Shown: positions 10,090 to 22,474 of the stretch, one piece after another
Numbering within the stretch: position 1 is the stretch's first letter
Layout: the number at the start of each line of letters is the position of its first letter
NCBI RefSeq assembly: GCF_008728515.1
Contig: NC_044991.1
Coordinates: 42,612,968-42,676,967 of the forward strand
DNA length: 64,000 nt
Direction of reading: 5' to 3'
Origin: Papio anubis
Taxonomy: Eukaryota; Chordata; Mammalia; Primates; Cercopithecidae
Made by a program: the position numbers and the translations under genes
Notes under the pieces: generated by a model
Database searches by the model: none
What the model was told of the DNA's origin: nothing
The model's input: the letters and a program-made list of their open reading frames with translations, nothing else

Positions 10090-12235
10090 CACAAGTTCAT
10101 TAGCACATTAGGAGAAAAAAAAACACAACCTCAATAGATTCAGAAAATGTATTTGATACAATTCAGCAAATTATGTCAAAAACCCTCAGCAGACTAGGAA
10201 GAGAAGGAACCTAGCCTGAAATAAATGTTTTCTACTAAGCTTACAGAGCAAATACATCCTTAATTTTGAAAATTATAAAATGATGAAAGTTTCACCATTT
10301 CTTTTTTTTTTTTACTGGAAACCAAAGAACCATGCCAAACTCAGTCTTTACTATTTCACTGGAAATAAGTGCAATAAGGCAAGTAAAACTAAATGGTAAT
10401 AGAATTGGAACTGGAGAAACAAATTGTCATTTTTCAAAGATAATATGATTGTATTCATATAAATTCCAAAATAATGTACAGAAAAACTTATGGAATTGAT
10501 AACAAAGTTTACCAAGGCTATGCATAAAAAACTTGTACAAAATCAATACATAAAAATAACAGATATTTAGAAAATTTGATTAAAATACATTATTTACAGT
10601 AGTATCAAAAATAATCTATCACCTGGAAATAATTCTCACAAAAGGTATGCAAGATTTTTACAAAGAAAATTATAAAGCTCTATTGAAAGACACTAAAAAT
10701 AACTTAAATGAATTATATACATTGTTCATGAATAGTAAGACCCAATGTTTTTACAAAATTCTCATCAAATTTATATACAGTTAAGGCAATCCTAATCAAA
10801 ACCCAGGCAAGATTGTTTCTGAAGCAGACAAACTAATTCTAAGACTTATGTGGCAATAACATAAGACAAGAATAGTCAAAAGGCTTTTGAAAAACCAAAA
10901 ATTAAAAGGTGAGACTTGCTCTGCCAAATATTAAGATATATTTTAAAGCTGTAATAATCAGCACACTAGAAATTACACAGATGTAGACAAACATGTAAGT
11001 GGACAGAGACCAACACATATGTAGGTCTTTAATATAGAGCAGAGAGAGCACAGAAGCTGATGGGGAAATGTCAGTCTTTTCAATTTATTATGCTGGAAAA
11101 AACTGAATAGCTATGTACAAAATAAAATATACCACTACCTGTACTGTACTATGGTGTGGATCCAAAGTGGATTAAATACCTAAAATAATTAGAAGAGAAT
11201 ATAGGGGAATATTGCCATTTCCTTATATAGGAAAATACTTTTAAGTGTTAAACATAAAAAAGATTAATAAATTCAAAACAAAGAGCTTTTCTTCAAAAAC
11301 ATCCAGAAGAAATGGAAAAGACAAGCCATAGGAATCATAGAAGACTTTTACAAACACAAAATTGACTGAAATAGTATCCAAGCTATAGAGAGAATTCTTG
11401 CTTCACAATTTTTCTCACAATGAGAAAAAAAGGTTCACCATCCTAAAGAAAAGGAAAAATGCTTGAAAAGGCACTTCAGTCAAATGAAATCCAAATGCCT
11501 AAAGTCATGCAGAAAAATGTTTGGCTTCAGAGTAATTAGATAAATGCAGTAAGATGCAGGACCACCAGGTTGCCAAAATGTAGAAGTCTGATAAAAGTAG
11601 GTAATGCTTACCTATGACCCAACAATTCCAGTTCTGTGTATGTGTCCAATATAAATGTGTGATGATGTGGAAAGACATGTATGTCAAAGAATATTCACAG
11701 CAAGAATATTTACATTTGCTGAACGTTAAAGCAATCTAACTATCTCCCAACCACACAGTGAATAAACCGTGGTATATGTACACAGTGGAAAATTATACAA
11801 CAATAAAAATAAATGGACTGTAGCTACCACTAGAAAGTTAAATGTTATAAGTGATATTGACGAGGGAAAGTCCCCAAATACATAATGTATTGGTGTGCTT
11901 TAGAGTGGTTAGTATTTAGTTTTATCTTTTCTTGTAGAACATAAAAAAATATGTACACTTCAAAAAGAGATACAACTAAACTGTATTGGTCAGGGATGCA
12001 CACATATAGGAAAACTATGAACTACAAAGGGCAGAGGTTAGCTATGGTGGAAAAGAAGGGGTTGTCAATTAGCTAGGATGCTTCGGTGCTTCTCGTATGC
12101 TGGCAACAGTCTAGTTTTTCTCCTGGGGTAGTTACACAGGCGTTCCTTTTTAAACCACCTACCAAATTATAAATTTAAACTTATGCCTATTTTTTTGTAT
12201 AAGTTGATATTCTATAATCGAAAGAATTAAAAATC
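10090..12235 (+). mobile_element. Old L1 (L1M type), ORF2 to 3' end
   Basis: Sense L1 beginning at the text for the LSIDxEKAFD region ('cctcaatagattcagaaaatgtatttgat'). It passes through the remainder of RT and the C-terminus ('gtgaataaaccgtggtatatgtacacagtgg') into an old L1M 3'UTR ('gggatgcacacatatagg' ... 'gtataagttgatattctataatc'). Its start overlaps, in element coordinates, the region already present at 8990-9345, so the two are separate copies. Many indels are present and there is no coding capacity. Confidence 0.75.
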
Positions 12236-12289
12236 TAGAAAGAATGAGAAAGAGAGAGATAGAAGAGTGAAGGGAAGAAGGGAGAAAGA

Positions 12290-12660
12290 GCTGTGCTGAG
12301 TGGATTCAGAGATGAAAGCCATTACTCTGTGCTAAACGAGAGAACTTCATTGAGGTTTCTGAGCTAGGCTGTGAAGTGTGGATTAGATGGACTCAAACAC
12401 AAATGCAGGGAGAGGCACTCCAGGCAAAGGAAAAGATATGTGTAGAGGCCTGGAGGTAGGAAAGCTCAGGGATTTTTCAGGGATCAAAAAATAGATTAGT
12501 CAATTTGGGCAGAAATGTCACCATGGGGAGGAGTGAGAGAGAAAGCTGGTTAGGATGGTAGGTAGGTTAGGATGGAATCAAGTGGGATCTTAAAAGCGAA
12601 AATGAAAAATTGAGGTCTTGACTGCTAGAGACATAGACGTGGGGAATAGTTTTGCATTCC
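12290..12660 (-). repeat. L2 LINE remnant, antisense
   Basis: The order 'gaggtttctgagctaggctgtgaagtgtg', 'ggcactccaggcaaaggaaaag' and 'aggcctggaggtaggaaag' fits the reverse complement of the L2 ORF2 end and 3'UTR. A GA-rich run at 12241-12290 precedes it. Confidence 0.5.
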
Positions 12661-14204
12661 AGTACCCTTTTTTTCCTAGGCTGTGTCAAACTAGCTGTAA
12701 CCTCCATGTCTACTTGTATCACTTCCTGAAAAAATTGTAGAATATTTCTGCTTGATTTTAAATTCTTCCGATGAATCTATAGCCAAGTGGTAGACGAGGG
12801 ATAGCATTTGAGGTAAGTGAGCAATTGGGGTACACAAGGGTAAGGCTGGTGTTATCTGAGATTCTCGTGGGGATTCTATTCTTTGCCCGCTGAAATGCTC
12901 ATATATCAGGGAGATGCAGGCCTGGTTAACTATAGAGGCCTAATAACTCAGCCAGCCTAGCCTTGCAACAACCTCACCCAGATTCTCCTTTCTTTGTCAT
13001 TACTTCATGTGATAGATGATAGAACGTGGTGGTGGTTGAATGGGGGGTGAGGGCTAGCTTGAATATGAAATATTAAAGTTAATAAATAGCCTTACTGGAA
13101 AATATCTCAGGGGAAAGAGATTGAAGATATCAAACAAATACAATTAACCTGACAAGGCACTTAATAAGGTTCACAAGAACAGTGGGACCACCTGCAAATT
13201 CCTCATTATCACACCTACATTGGACATACCCTAGGGAGCTGGCTTTCATGTAAATCAGAATAGCCCACGCTTATGCTGATTGTGGCTGCATTCTCATTGA
13301 AATGAATGTATGGTGATTAATATCCTATTTATTTACCTGTTGGCTTTTGAAAGCTGGATCTAAAGTTACAGTCCAAAAAGGGAGCTAAAAGAAATTCAAA
13401 CTGAAGTTATTTTAGTTGAGATCAAAAGGCAGGCAGGTATCAAAACACAACTTCAGTAAATCAGTTAATTTTCAACAATTCCTTAGAAAGTCTTTAATTT
13501 TTTTAAATGTCTCCCCTGCAACAAAGTTTAGTAAAAATAGAAGATACAGACATACACGTGCTGGATAGTGAATTTCTTCTCACAATGATTCCCTATGTTA
13601 TGGGCTGTCCCTCTCTATACTAAATTATTATCTATCAGTGTAAAATAAAATGAAAACTAAAGGGGAAATTACTCAGATAATTTAGATCAAAAATAAGTTC
13701 TCTAGAAACATCCAGATTGAGGGAAACATGTTTTCTATGGCTCATATCATCCTGATAATTGCCTTAATTCTCCATTTTGTTTTGCTTCTGTAGACAGCTT
13801 AATGGCAGTTAAGATTTCTTGGATCTTGCAGCATAAGAATAAATACTCAATTAAGGCTTTTGAAGATGAGTCAGAGATAGAAAATCACTGTAGCTGTTAG
13901 TGATGCATGCTCCCCACTCCCAACCATTTGCTGGCCTGTAAGTTTCCAGACACAATTTGAAACACAGATAATATTTATACTATAAAGAAAAGAGAATAAA
14001 TCAGTCATTAATGAAGGGAGAAATTTATTCCTTACCAAAGTGTCAAATTATTCAGCTGCTGTCTGTGTTGTGGGATCCAGACCATTACTATAACAATCAT
14101 TTTGCAAAATGTAGAACATTGCTACTTGTCAAGCAATGTAAGAAGTATGAGGGCTCAAGGCAAAATCAATCAACCAATCAATCCAATCAATGGATTTGTT
14201 TATT
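12660..14204. other. Unique-looking non-coding DNA
   Basis: No gene, RNA gene or clear transposon was recognised. The open frame at 14011-14244 has no domain and runs into the L2 remnant. AT content is moderate, with no unusual periodicity. Confidence 0.5.
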
Positions 14205-15540
14205 ATTAACTCATTCATTCATTCATTTAACTAGCATTTACTGAACCTCTACTACATGCCAGATGCAAAGACCCCTGATCTCCTGAAGTTTAACATTCTA
14301 GTGGGGAGGAGTCAGTTGGACTAAACATTAGACGTAATAATTAGGTAATGACATCTTGTGTGTGAGGCTGCAACATGCTATGAGAAATGAAGAAGTAAAG
14401 CAGATCAAGGGATTAAGGAGCTATTGGAGTGGGGGATGTTGCTTGCTTATATATGGTGCCCAGGGGAAAGTATCCAAAGATTCCAATTAAAATGTGTCAT
14501 CTGAATAAAGATGTGAAGGAGGTGAGGGAGTAGCCACGTGAATATCAGAGGACAGAGGGTTCCATACTGTAAAAACATCCAGAACAAAGGCCCCAGAGCA
14601 GGGATATGGCTGACATGTGTGTGGAATGACAAGGAGGCCAGCGTGTGAGGTAAGGCCAATATTAGTCTGAAGCAGTGTAATGATAACTGGGCTGGGCATG
14701 GTGGCTCATGCCTGTAATCCCAGCACTTTGGGAGGCTGAGGCGGGCAGATCACGAGGTCAGAAGATTGCCACCATCCTGGCCAACATGGTGAAACCCCGT
14801 CTCCACTAAAATACAAAAAAACCCCCCAAAAAATTAGCTGGGCAGGGTGGTGCGTGCCTGTAATCCCAGCTACTTGGGAGGCTGAGGCAGGAGAATTACT
14901 TGAACCTGAGAGGTGGATGTTGCAGTGGGTCGAGACTGTGCCACTGCACTCCAGTCTGGTGACAGAGTGAGACTCCATCTCAAAAAAAAAAAAAAAGATA
15001 TGATAATTGAGAGTTTTATAGACCATTGCAAGGAGTTCTTCCGCATTTATTTTGAGTGAGATGTGATCCATTGGAGAGCTCTGAGCAGAGATGAGACATC
15101 ATTTCCATTGTGTTTTGAAGGACCGTTCTCACTACTGGGTTGAAAAGAGGCTGGGAGGAAAGAGATGGCACAGGTATAGTGGAGGACAGCACGCGAGCAG
15201 TGGAGATGGTAACGAGGGATTGCATTATGAATACAATTTGAAGGTTGAGCTAACGGGATTCCCTGATTAACTGGTTACTGGATATGAGGGTCAGAGAGGA
15301 GTCAAGAGTGTCTGTAAGAGTTGTGATTTGACTCCCTGGAAGAAAGGTGTCACCATGCATTGCATTAAAAAAAAGGCTCCAGGTAAAGTAAATTTTGTTG
15401 GGGAGTGAAATGAATTGTTTTAGGTATGCTAAACTTGACCTATCTATAGAACCCCAAATGGAAATATAGAGTAGCAGTTGACTGTACAGGTCAGAAATGC
15501 AGGGCAACTCTGGACAAGAAGTATAGCTTTAGGATTTTAA
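14205..15540 (-). repeat. L2 LINE 3' end and ORF2 remnant, antisense, split by an Alu
   Basis: Starts with the tcattcattcattcattt terminus and 'agcatttactgaacctctactacatgcc', the reverse complement of the L2 3' end. It continues through 'cattctagtggggaggag', 'gtcatctgaataaagatgtgaagg' and 'ccccagagcaggg', is interrupted by the Alu at 14691, and resumes with 'gagatgtgatccattg', 'ggcacaggtatagtgg', 'agaggagtcaagagtgtctg' and 'tatagagtagcagttgactgtacaggtc'. This is among the longer L2 copies here. Confidence 0.65.
14691..14996 (+). mobile_element. Alu SINE (AluS/Y-like)
   Basis: Dimeric Alu 'ggctgggcatggtggctcatgcc' with both arms, the middle A-rich linker containing an accccccc interruption, and a 3' A tail. 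Target-site duplication: atgataactg just before the element and atgataattg after the tail (about 14998-15008), one mismatch. It forms an inverted pair with the Alu at 15710. Confidence 0.92.
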
Positions 15541-15709
15541 TGCTGTCCTCTCTCTTCCCAGTGCTTGTGGTTCTTCTCAGGATGACAGTGTTTCTTCCTC
15601 ACTTCCTAGGCTTCCATTTGTTGTGTTTATGAGTCTGACTTTCCTATCTCCAGCATCCATTAAGGTGTATCTGTCTTTTATCTCATCTTCATTCTGCAGG
15701 GAATTAATT

Positions 15710-16005
15710 TTTTTTTTTTTTTTTGAGACGGAGTCTCGCTCTGTCACCCAGGCTGGAGTGCAGTGGCCAGATCTCAGCTCACTGCAAGCTCCGCCTCCCG
15801 GGTTCACGCCATTCTCCTACCTCAGCCTCCCGAGTAGCTGGGACTACAGGCGCCTGCCACCTCGCCCGGCTAAGTTTTTGTATTTTTAGTAGAGACGGGG
15901 TTTCACTGTGTTAGCCAGGATGGTCTCGATCTCCTGACCTCGTGATCCGCCCGTCTCGGCCTCCCAAAGTGCTGGGATTACAGGCTTGAGCCACCGCGCC
16001 CGGCC
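15710..16005 (-). mobile_element. AluY SINE, Old World monkey type, minus strand
   Basis: Starts with poly(T) and gagacggagtctcgctctg and ends 'ggcttgagccaccgcgcccggcc'. The target-site duplication ggaattaatt is perfect at 15700-15709 and 16006-16015. In its own orientation it carries 'ctcaagcctg', 'gagacgggcgg' and 'gagctgagatctggcc', the same variants as the Alu at 969. CpG-rich, hence young. Confidence 0.94.
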
Positions 16006-16015
16006 GGAATTAATT

Positions 16016-16734
16016 TGACTAAGACCCTGCTATAGACAGTAATAACAGTAAATCATACTAGCTGTTACAAAAACTGCCATTGTTTTTACCAAACTTGTTT
16101 CTTTCCCTCCAGGGCTCACAGTGAGAATGCATTTTCTAGCCTGCCCTGCCGTTAGAAGGAGGCATGTGACTGACTTTTGGCCAATGAAACAAAGACAGAA
16201 ATCACAGATAGCATTCCAAGTCTCAAAGAACCCTCCCACATATTCTTCCACATATTCTTTCTTTCCTTGTCTGACAGCTGGTCATAGAGCCTGAGACTCC
16301 AAAGGATTGTGTGCAGCAGAGCTCCCATGTCAATCTACATTGGAATGTGACTTGAAGTGGACATGATAAGCTACTAAAATTAGGAAATTGTTTACAGCAG
16401 TTTGCATATCTTGACTGATAGAGAAATTGAATGTTTCTCGTGTGTCAGACAATATCCTAAGTTCTTGAAATGTAATATCATTATTATGCCAATTTTACAT
16501 CAGACCTTGAAGGCAGTGGGTAGAACAGCGGATGACTTAGCATTTCTAAGCCTGTGTTTAACTTCCTCCAAAATGTTTTTGCTTTTCCCTTATGCCATTC
16601 CTTACCCTTCTATCATCTCTGTCACGTAATCTTTCTACTGTTTTCATCCTATATTTGTTGCTTAGCAGACTTCTGATTTTCTTTCATGAAGGAGTCTATA
16701 CAAACATTTTTAATATTCACATCCATTTGTTCTT
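16016..16734. other. Non-coding stretch with a possible MIR
   Basis: Unique-looking DNA. The words around 16425-16510 ('gtgtgtcagacaatatcc', 'catcattattatgccaattttacatcagac') weakly resemble an antisense MIR. No gene was recognised; the frames at 16030-16251 and 16402-16629 have no domain. Confidence 0.45.
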
Positions 16735-17370
16735 CATCTCTTTGTAGCCTAGCTTCTATTCTCACTACTGGGATGAAATTGTCCTTACTAAGATTAACTT
16801 CAATGGGTAATGTGTGCTCCTAACCTATCTAATACTTCTGGATCTTTTGCTCTACACTTCCTGTCTCTTGGCCTCTGAGAGATGACTATTTTCTGCTGGC
16901 TCATTTTTTTGCATCTTCATGTGTCTCTTCTATGCCTCCTTACCCTTTAAATGTAGTCTGATGTCTGGCTGTCTTCTCACAGAACATGTTCTCTCTGAGT
17001 AGAAATTGAATTTATAAACCAATGACTTCCAAATCCAGATCTGAACCCATATCCCTCATGTGAGCTCCAAATTATTTACAATTGTGAAAGGGCATCTTTA
17101 ACTTAGTGTTTGTTTTGAAAGCACTTCTGACTCAACATCATCAAAATGTAATTCATCTTGCCTCCAATCAACACAGACAAATCCACTCCTTCTGTGTGAC
17201 TAATTTGTAGCTTAAGTACCCAATAAATATTTGTTGACAGAGACTTCCTTTCACCTAATCTCTCATTCTTCACTGTCACAAGCCCCCATCAAGCCCAAGA
17301 ATCTTATCATTCCTCTCCATCCACATAGCTATTATCCTAGCTTGAAATAATCATTTTGGCCTAGATTTGC
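16735..17370 (+). repeat. L2 LINE ORF2 remnant, sense
   Basis: Pyrimidine-rich diverged text in L2 ORF2 order: 'gaaattgtccttactaagattaacttcaatgg', 'atacttctggatcttttgctctaca', 'cagatctgaacccatatccctc', and tctcattcttcactgtcac with 'ccatcaagcccaagaatc'. There is no intact frame. This is the reverse-transcriptase part of an L2/CR1-type LINE. Confidence 0.5.
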
Positions 17371-18062
17371 ATTGTATTTGCATCTTACCAGTGTTTCTGC
17401 CTAAAATTTTAGCTACATACAAATTTACCCTTCACCCAGCTATTAAAATGATTGTAAAAAACAACTCCATCAACAACTTCAGTTGGATTTTCAAACTTCT
17501 CAAGTCTCTCCCATGTAATACTGGGGATAATGGCTCTCCTCCCCAACAGAACATTTGTTTCGAACTTCAGTCCTAGGAACTGACCTACTCTGCTTGACCC
17601 CAAGATCCACTTCCTGTGACAAACCTACTATGAGGTGGTTCTACTGAATGTGCTTCAACTTCTGGGATTCTGTATGCTCCCAACTACAACTTATCCATCC
17701 TGCTCAATGTCTTCATTTCTCTTTCCAATATACAACATGTCATTTGCTTATAAATAAGCCAGTAAAAACTTTGAGTCATTTTATGCTTTCTTTTACCTGT
17801 GAATGTTATTTTCCATAACCCCATCAATATTACCTTCACTCTTCTCTATTTTGCTGAACTGCTCTTTCAAAGTTTTAGCAGTGAGTTTCCTTCCAACTTA
17901 TCAACTCTCACTCTGTAGACTTGTCTATATCATTAAATTCTGTGAAACATGTCCTCTTCCTTAATTTTTTCTTTCCTCAGCTTCTGTGGCACTGTCTCAA
18001 CCGACTCTCTTTCTAGTCCTCTAAATTCTCTAATCTTTACTTCTCCCTATCTCCCTCTCTTT

Positions 18063-18415
18063 TTATATAGTAGGTATATTTATTTATGGGGTATATGAGA
18101 TTTTTTGGTACAGGCATGCAATGCATAATAATCACATCAGAATAAATGAGGTCTCTATTACCTCAAACATTTATCGTTTGTGTTACAAGCAACCCAATTA
18201 TACTGTTTCAGTTACTTTAAAATGTACAGTTATTACTGACTATAGTCACCCTGCTGTGCTATCAAATACTACTAGATTTTATTATTCTTTCTATTTTATT
18301 TGTACCTATTAACCATTCTAACTTCTCTCCCATCCCCTTTCCAGCCTCTAGTAACCATCATTCTACTCTCTATCCCCATGAGTTTAATTTTTAGCACCCT
18401 TTTAATCTATATATT
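18063..18415 (-). mobile_element. L1 3'UTR fragment, minus strand
   Basis: Reverse complement of an L1MA/MB-type 3'UTR: 'tatttatttatggggtatatgag', 'aatgaggtctctattacctcaaacatttatc', 'gactatagtcaccctgctgtgctatc' and 'ccagcctctagtaaccatcattctac'. It carries no ORF2 sequence, so it is a short 3'-end insertion. It shares its sequence type with 5625-5960. Confidence 0.85.
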
Positions 18416-18439
18416 TACCTGTCTGCCTGCCTGTATCTG

Positions 18440-18535
18440 CTATTTGTTTATCCATCTATCTGCCATTCATCCACCTATCCATCCATCATCCATTCATCAT
18501 CCATCCGTCCATGCATCCATCCATCCACTGATTTA
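18440..18535. repeat. Degenerate (CATC)n microsatellite
   Basis: Tetranucleotide tract of tccatccatcat and tctgcc/tatc variants. It follows directly on the L1 3' fragment, suggesting growth from that boundary. The frame at 18300-18593 is an accident of the period-4 repeat. Confidence 0.85.
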
Positions 18536-19167
18536 TTTACTGGCCACTTTTCCAGTCCATTACATATGTCTATTCCCCAAGGTTCAGTTTTGAGCTCCTT
18601 TGTTCTCTTCCTAACCTCTTCTTAAAGCAGAGGTTCTCATCTAAGATGTTGACATACAATGGTTGTCAAGGCAAATTATTTCCAATGTTCTCAATATTTG
18701 TGAATGATTTGCTTTCTTAATAAATTAGAATAGATTTAGAACAATATTCATAGCAATACCACTGTTCTTCACTTCCTTGAGGATAGGCTTTCTTGAGAGA
18801 CATCGTGTTAGAGCTAACAAATGGACCTGAACATTTTCATGCACATCAACTACCATGTTCTGACTGCTCCATGATGGTAGGGACTTGGTTAGTGTTTCCC
18901 ACCATATCCCTGGTCCACAGATGGGAGCTTGGCATGTGGCACACGCATCAGTGTCTCAGTAAGTACTTATTGTTGAATGAGGGTGTTAAATAACACAAGA
19001 TACAGTCGAGAAATACTGCCTTAGAAAACTCATCTTCTTTTAGGTGCTTAGTAACTCCAAGAGGTTGTATAACTCACATCTTGATTTTCCAACATGTCTG
19101 AAGTTTCTCCCCTCATATACCAACTAGTGTTTAGAGCTTTCCACTTGGATGCCCAGTAATTACTTTA

Positions 19168-19472
19168 TTTATTTATTTATTTATTTTTTTTTGAGACGGA
19201 GTCTTGCTCCGTAGCCCGGGCTGGAGTGCAGTGGCCGGATCTCAGCTCACTGCAAGCTCCGCCTCCCGGGTTTACGCCATTCTCCTGCCTCAGCCTCCCC
19301 AGTAGCTGGGACTACAGGCGCCCGCCACCTCGCCTGGCTAGTTTTTTGTATTTTTAGTAGAGACGGGGTTTCACCGTGTTAGCCAGGATGGTCTCGATCT
19401 CCTGACCTCGTGATCCGCCCGTCTCGGCCTCCCAAAGTGCTGGGATTACAGGCTTGAGCCACCGCGCCCGGC
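19168..19472 (-). mobile_element. AluY SINE, Old World monkey type, inserted in L2
   Basis: Minus-strand Alu whose tail region is (TTTA)n then poly(T). It ends 'gccaccgcgcccggc'. The 13-bp target-site duplication agtaattacttta is perfect at 19155-19167 and 19473-19485. It carries the same cercopithecid variants as the Alus at 969, 15710 and 45036. L2 text resumes on both sides. Confidence 0.94.
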
Positions 19473-19822
19473 AGTAATTACTTTAAATTGAACATATCTA
19501 AAAGCAAACACATTATCTTCAAAAATTCTTTCAACCTTCCTCATTTTCCCAGTTAACAAGCCTTGAATAGTTGGAGTCATATAAAGTTTCTTCTTTCTCT
19601 CTCGCTTCGATATACAATCAATAACCAAAGCCAATTAATTCTTTATTTAAGTCCTACACCTCTTTCTCCCATTGCTCCTGCCATCAGCCTAATTCATGCA
19701 GGCCTGGATTATCAAAACTCTGGTTATTTACTTTTTGACTCACTTTGCATTGTAAAACTGGACTAGATTTCTTAAAAATACTAGCCTCAACTCAAAAATC
19801 TTTTGTGACTTTTATTACAATA

Positions 19823-20041
19823 CAATTGTCCCTCGATATCAATGGGAGAGTGGTTCCAGGACCTTCTGCAGATACCAAAATCCACAGAGGCTGAAGCCTC
19901 ACCATAGGTCTTGTGGAGCCAATGGCTACTTAAAGTCAGCCCTTAGTATCTACAGAGCCCACATCCCTCAAATACTGTATTTTCCATCTGCAGTTAGTTG
20001 AATCCACACACGCAGAACCTGCAGACACAAGAGGGCCAACT
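19823..20041. mobile_element. Tigger/MER2-like DNA transposon
   Basis: The ends resemble the Tigger TIR: left 'caattgtccctcgatatcaatggg' and right reading inward 'agttggccctcttgtg', with TA at both outer edges. The body has 'tggttccaggaccttctgcagataccaaaatcc', typical of MER2/Tigger1 internally deleted copies. At about 220 bp it is non-autonomous. Confidence 0.75.
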
Positions 20042-20149
20042 ATATTATGTTTTAATGTCCACAAACTAAACGTATTTTAATGTCCACTCAACTTCATGTA
20101 TCTATAAAATTATATCTGCTCCCATTTACCTATCTAAATTATCTCCTCT

Positions 20150-20370
20150 ACTCAAATTAGTCTACTCTCAGTTCTTATCAAGTGACATGTGTAGTCCTAC
20201 TCCCAAGATGCTGCTCACACTTTTTATCCAACCAGGATTTCCATCTCATATTCTCTGCACACATCTGGAATCCAGCAACACTTAAGGCCCAGTTCAAGTA
20301 TTGCCAACTTCATGAAGCCTTGCCTGGTAGCCTCAACTCCAAGAAACAGCAACTATCTTCATACTAGTGA
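20150..20370 (+). repeat. L2 LINE remnant, sense
   Basis: 'ctgcacacatctggaatccagc', 'ggcccagttcaagtattgccaacttcatgaagccttgcctgg' follow the L2 ORF2-end order (tctgcctggaatgc ... caggctcagctcaaatg...ggaagccttccctg). High divergence. Confidence 0.45.
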
Positions 20371-20514
20371 TCCGCAAGCCAACGATTCCTAAAACCACCA
20401 CAGTTAATTACGCCGTGTGTGGAACTTGCTCTAGAGTCCTTTGAATTCTGGTTGGAGTGTGGATGTGTGTCATTCCAACGTGACTCTAAACTAGTGATGT
20501 AGAGAGAATGAGAA

Positions 20515-20715
20515 ACCAACAGGTACTGAGCATCTGCAATGTGGCAATGCTATTCCTGTTCTTTAGTGTCCACAATAGCTGTATATGCAGGTATTATAAT
20601 TTCCATTGAACAGAAATCTGAGGCTCAGATAAGCTGTTTTATTTAGTAAGAAGCTGTGAGGGCTAGATACGCTACAGCCCAAGCCCCTTTCTCTCTACCA
20701 TGATGCCATATCTCT
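20515..20715 (-). repeat. MIR SINE, antisense
   Basis: Reverse-complement MIR order: 'ggtactgagcatctgcaatgtgg', 'ggtattataatttcc', 'acagaaatctgaggctcagataag', 'agtaagaagctgtgagggctag' and 'caagcccctttctc'. Diverged but recognisable from end to end. Confidence 0.6.
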
Positions 20716-20719
20716 TATA

Positions 20720-21425
20720 CATCTATATCCCTCTAGGAGTTTAGTATAGTGTACAGCAGATGCTAGGTGTTCAATAAAGATATGTTAAATTAAATGTGTG
20801 AATTTGGGGTACTTCTTTGGGGATCATGAGATCTATAATCTGCACTGATTTGTCTTCTAAGGGTCAAAGTGACTTTCTCATTTCATGCAAAGTAACAGAA
20901 AAGAGACGTGGGTAGTCAGTCTGTTCCTCAAGTTATCTCTGTAGCTCTGTTAAGTGACAAAACAAGTATATAGTCAAAGACAGGATATAGAAACATGCAC
21001 TGCAATTCTTTGCCAAGTCCTGCCAATATAAAAAGTAAAATTGACACTTACACAGTGGCATATCCTGGTACAGTAGGTCATTGTCCCAGGTTAAAAGCAA
21101 TCAATTCCATTTATTGAGCTGACTACCAAAAGTTAAAACTGTTTCAAATGAAACAGCATGTTAACAATACCCTTCTGATTTCTCATGAAAGTGGTGAAAT
21201 CTGGCATTAAACTTCTGAAAGAACCAACTCTTGCTTTTATTTCCCAGGAACACTGCTAATAAAGTGACTTGTGTTAAACTAAAGGGATTCTAGTCCTTAT
21301 TAAAAGCAATTTATCTTTATTAAAACAATTGTCTTATATTTATTATGAGTCAGACAAACAAATAAATTAACCATTAGTGGTGACATCATGGGCTTTTGTG
21401 CACAAATATTTCAATTAAAAAACTC
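20720..21425. other. Unique-looking non-coding DNA
   Basis: No gene, transposon or simple repeat was recognised between the MIR and the next Alu. Confidence 0.5.
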
Positions 21426-21741
21426 CTGGTCAGGTGCAGTGGCTCACACCTGTAATCTCAGCACTTTGGGAGGCCCAGGCAAGTGGATTGCTTGAGGTCA
21501 AGAGTTCAAGGACAGCTTGGCCAACATGGTGAAACCCTGTCTCTCTTAAAAAATACAAAAACTAGCCAGGTGTGGTGGCATGCACCTATAATCCCAGCTA
21601 CTTGGGAGGCTGAGGCAGGAGCATCACTTGAACCTGGGAGGCGGAGGTTGCAGTGAGCCAAGATCATACCACTATACTCCAGCTTGGGCAACAGAGAAAG
21701 ACTCCATCTAAAAAACAAACAAACAAACAAACAAACAAAAA
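21426..21741 (+). mobile_element. Alu SINE (AluS/J-like) with (CAAA)n tail
   Basis: Dimeric Alu 'ggtcaggtgcagtggctcacacc' with few CpGs left. Its tail has grown into a caaacaaacaaacaaac microsatellite at 21715-21741. A short aaaactc repeat at both sides may be the target-site duplication. Confidence 0.88.
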
Positions 21742-21744
21742 ACC

Positions 21745-22470
21745 AAAAGCACAAAACTCAAATTGTTCAGTTAAAATGCTCTCATTTTTATTGTTGTTAC
21801 AATTCAAGATAGTAATTGGTATATTTTCCCAGAACTGAGTTATTTTGCTATCATAATGGAAAGCATTATGAAAAATTAGCAGAATTGAATGTATTTCATT
21901 GAATCACAGAAAAGGATAGGTTTACTAAAGAAAACATTGGCAAATGTATGTTTGTGCAATTAGTTAATTAAAGGAAATTTCTATATACAGACACATATGC
22001 CAGAAATTATATAAAAGGGACAAGAAATAGGTAAAAGGTATCTTGTTGAAGATGATTCTTGTTTTCTGGAGGCATCCTATTTATTCACTCTAGTTTCAGG
22101 GAACAAAGTACTATGGCTATATATGTCTTAGGCAGATACCTCGCACAGAATCTGCTCTCTTCCCTAATGCTTCTCGTATTTCACAGAAAATTTATTTTTA
22201 TCACATGAAGTTTTCTGGTGATAGTGCTTTGGGCCAAGGGAAAATAGAAGAAATTTGAGACTGGATTGTACCAATGTTTTGTCTTCTCAGTTCCTTTACA
22301 TACCTCTCTGCCCCCTGCCTTGTTAACTTCCATCAGTTGTGGTGGCTTTTTTTTGATACTGGAAGATTGTCTAATCCTTTGGTTTATGACATCATGACCT
22401 ATGGTACTCCTATTTGCTGACTCTGCATGAAATCTGGACCTTCCACCCTACTCTTCTCTCTGGGGTCATG
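21745..22470. other. Unique-looking non-coding DNA
   Basis: No gene or recognisable repeat, AT-rich. The stretch leads into an L2 remnant. Confidence 0.5.
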
Positions 22471-22474
22471 CTTC

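Larger units (their letters stand above)
17820..19750 (+). repeat. L2 LINE ORF2 remnants, sense, repeatedly interrupted
   Basis: Pieces in L2 order lie at 17820-18062 ('gaactgctctttcaaag', 'cttctgtggcactgtctc'), 18541-18635 ('ttccccaaggttcagttttgagctcc'), about 18870-18985 (a second L2 3' end: 'gatggtagggacttgg' ... 'gtaagtacttattgttgaatga') and 19080-19750 ('caacatgtctgaagtttctcc' ... 'gcctggattatcaaaactc'). Interruptions are an antisense L1 3'UTR, a CATC repeat and an AluY. At least two L2 copies are involved. Confidence 0.5.

Noticed and set aside
14706..15071. 121-codon minus-strand frame
   Set aside because: Most of it is an Alu translated antisense.
18440..18535. Possible CRISPR-like array
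   Set aside because: Period-4 CATC microsatellite; no spaced repeats and no unique spacers of equal length.
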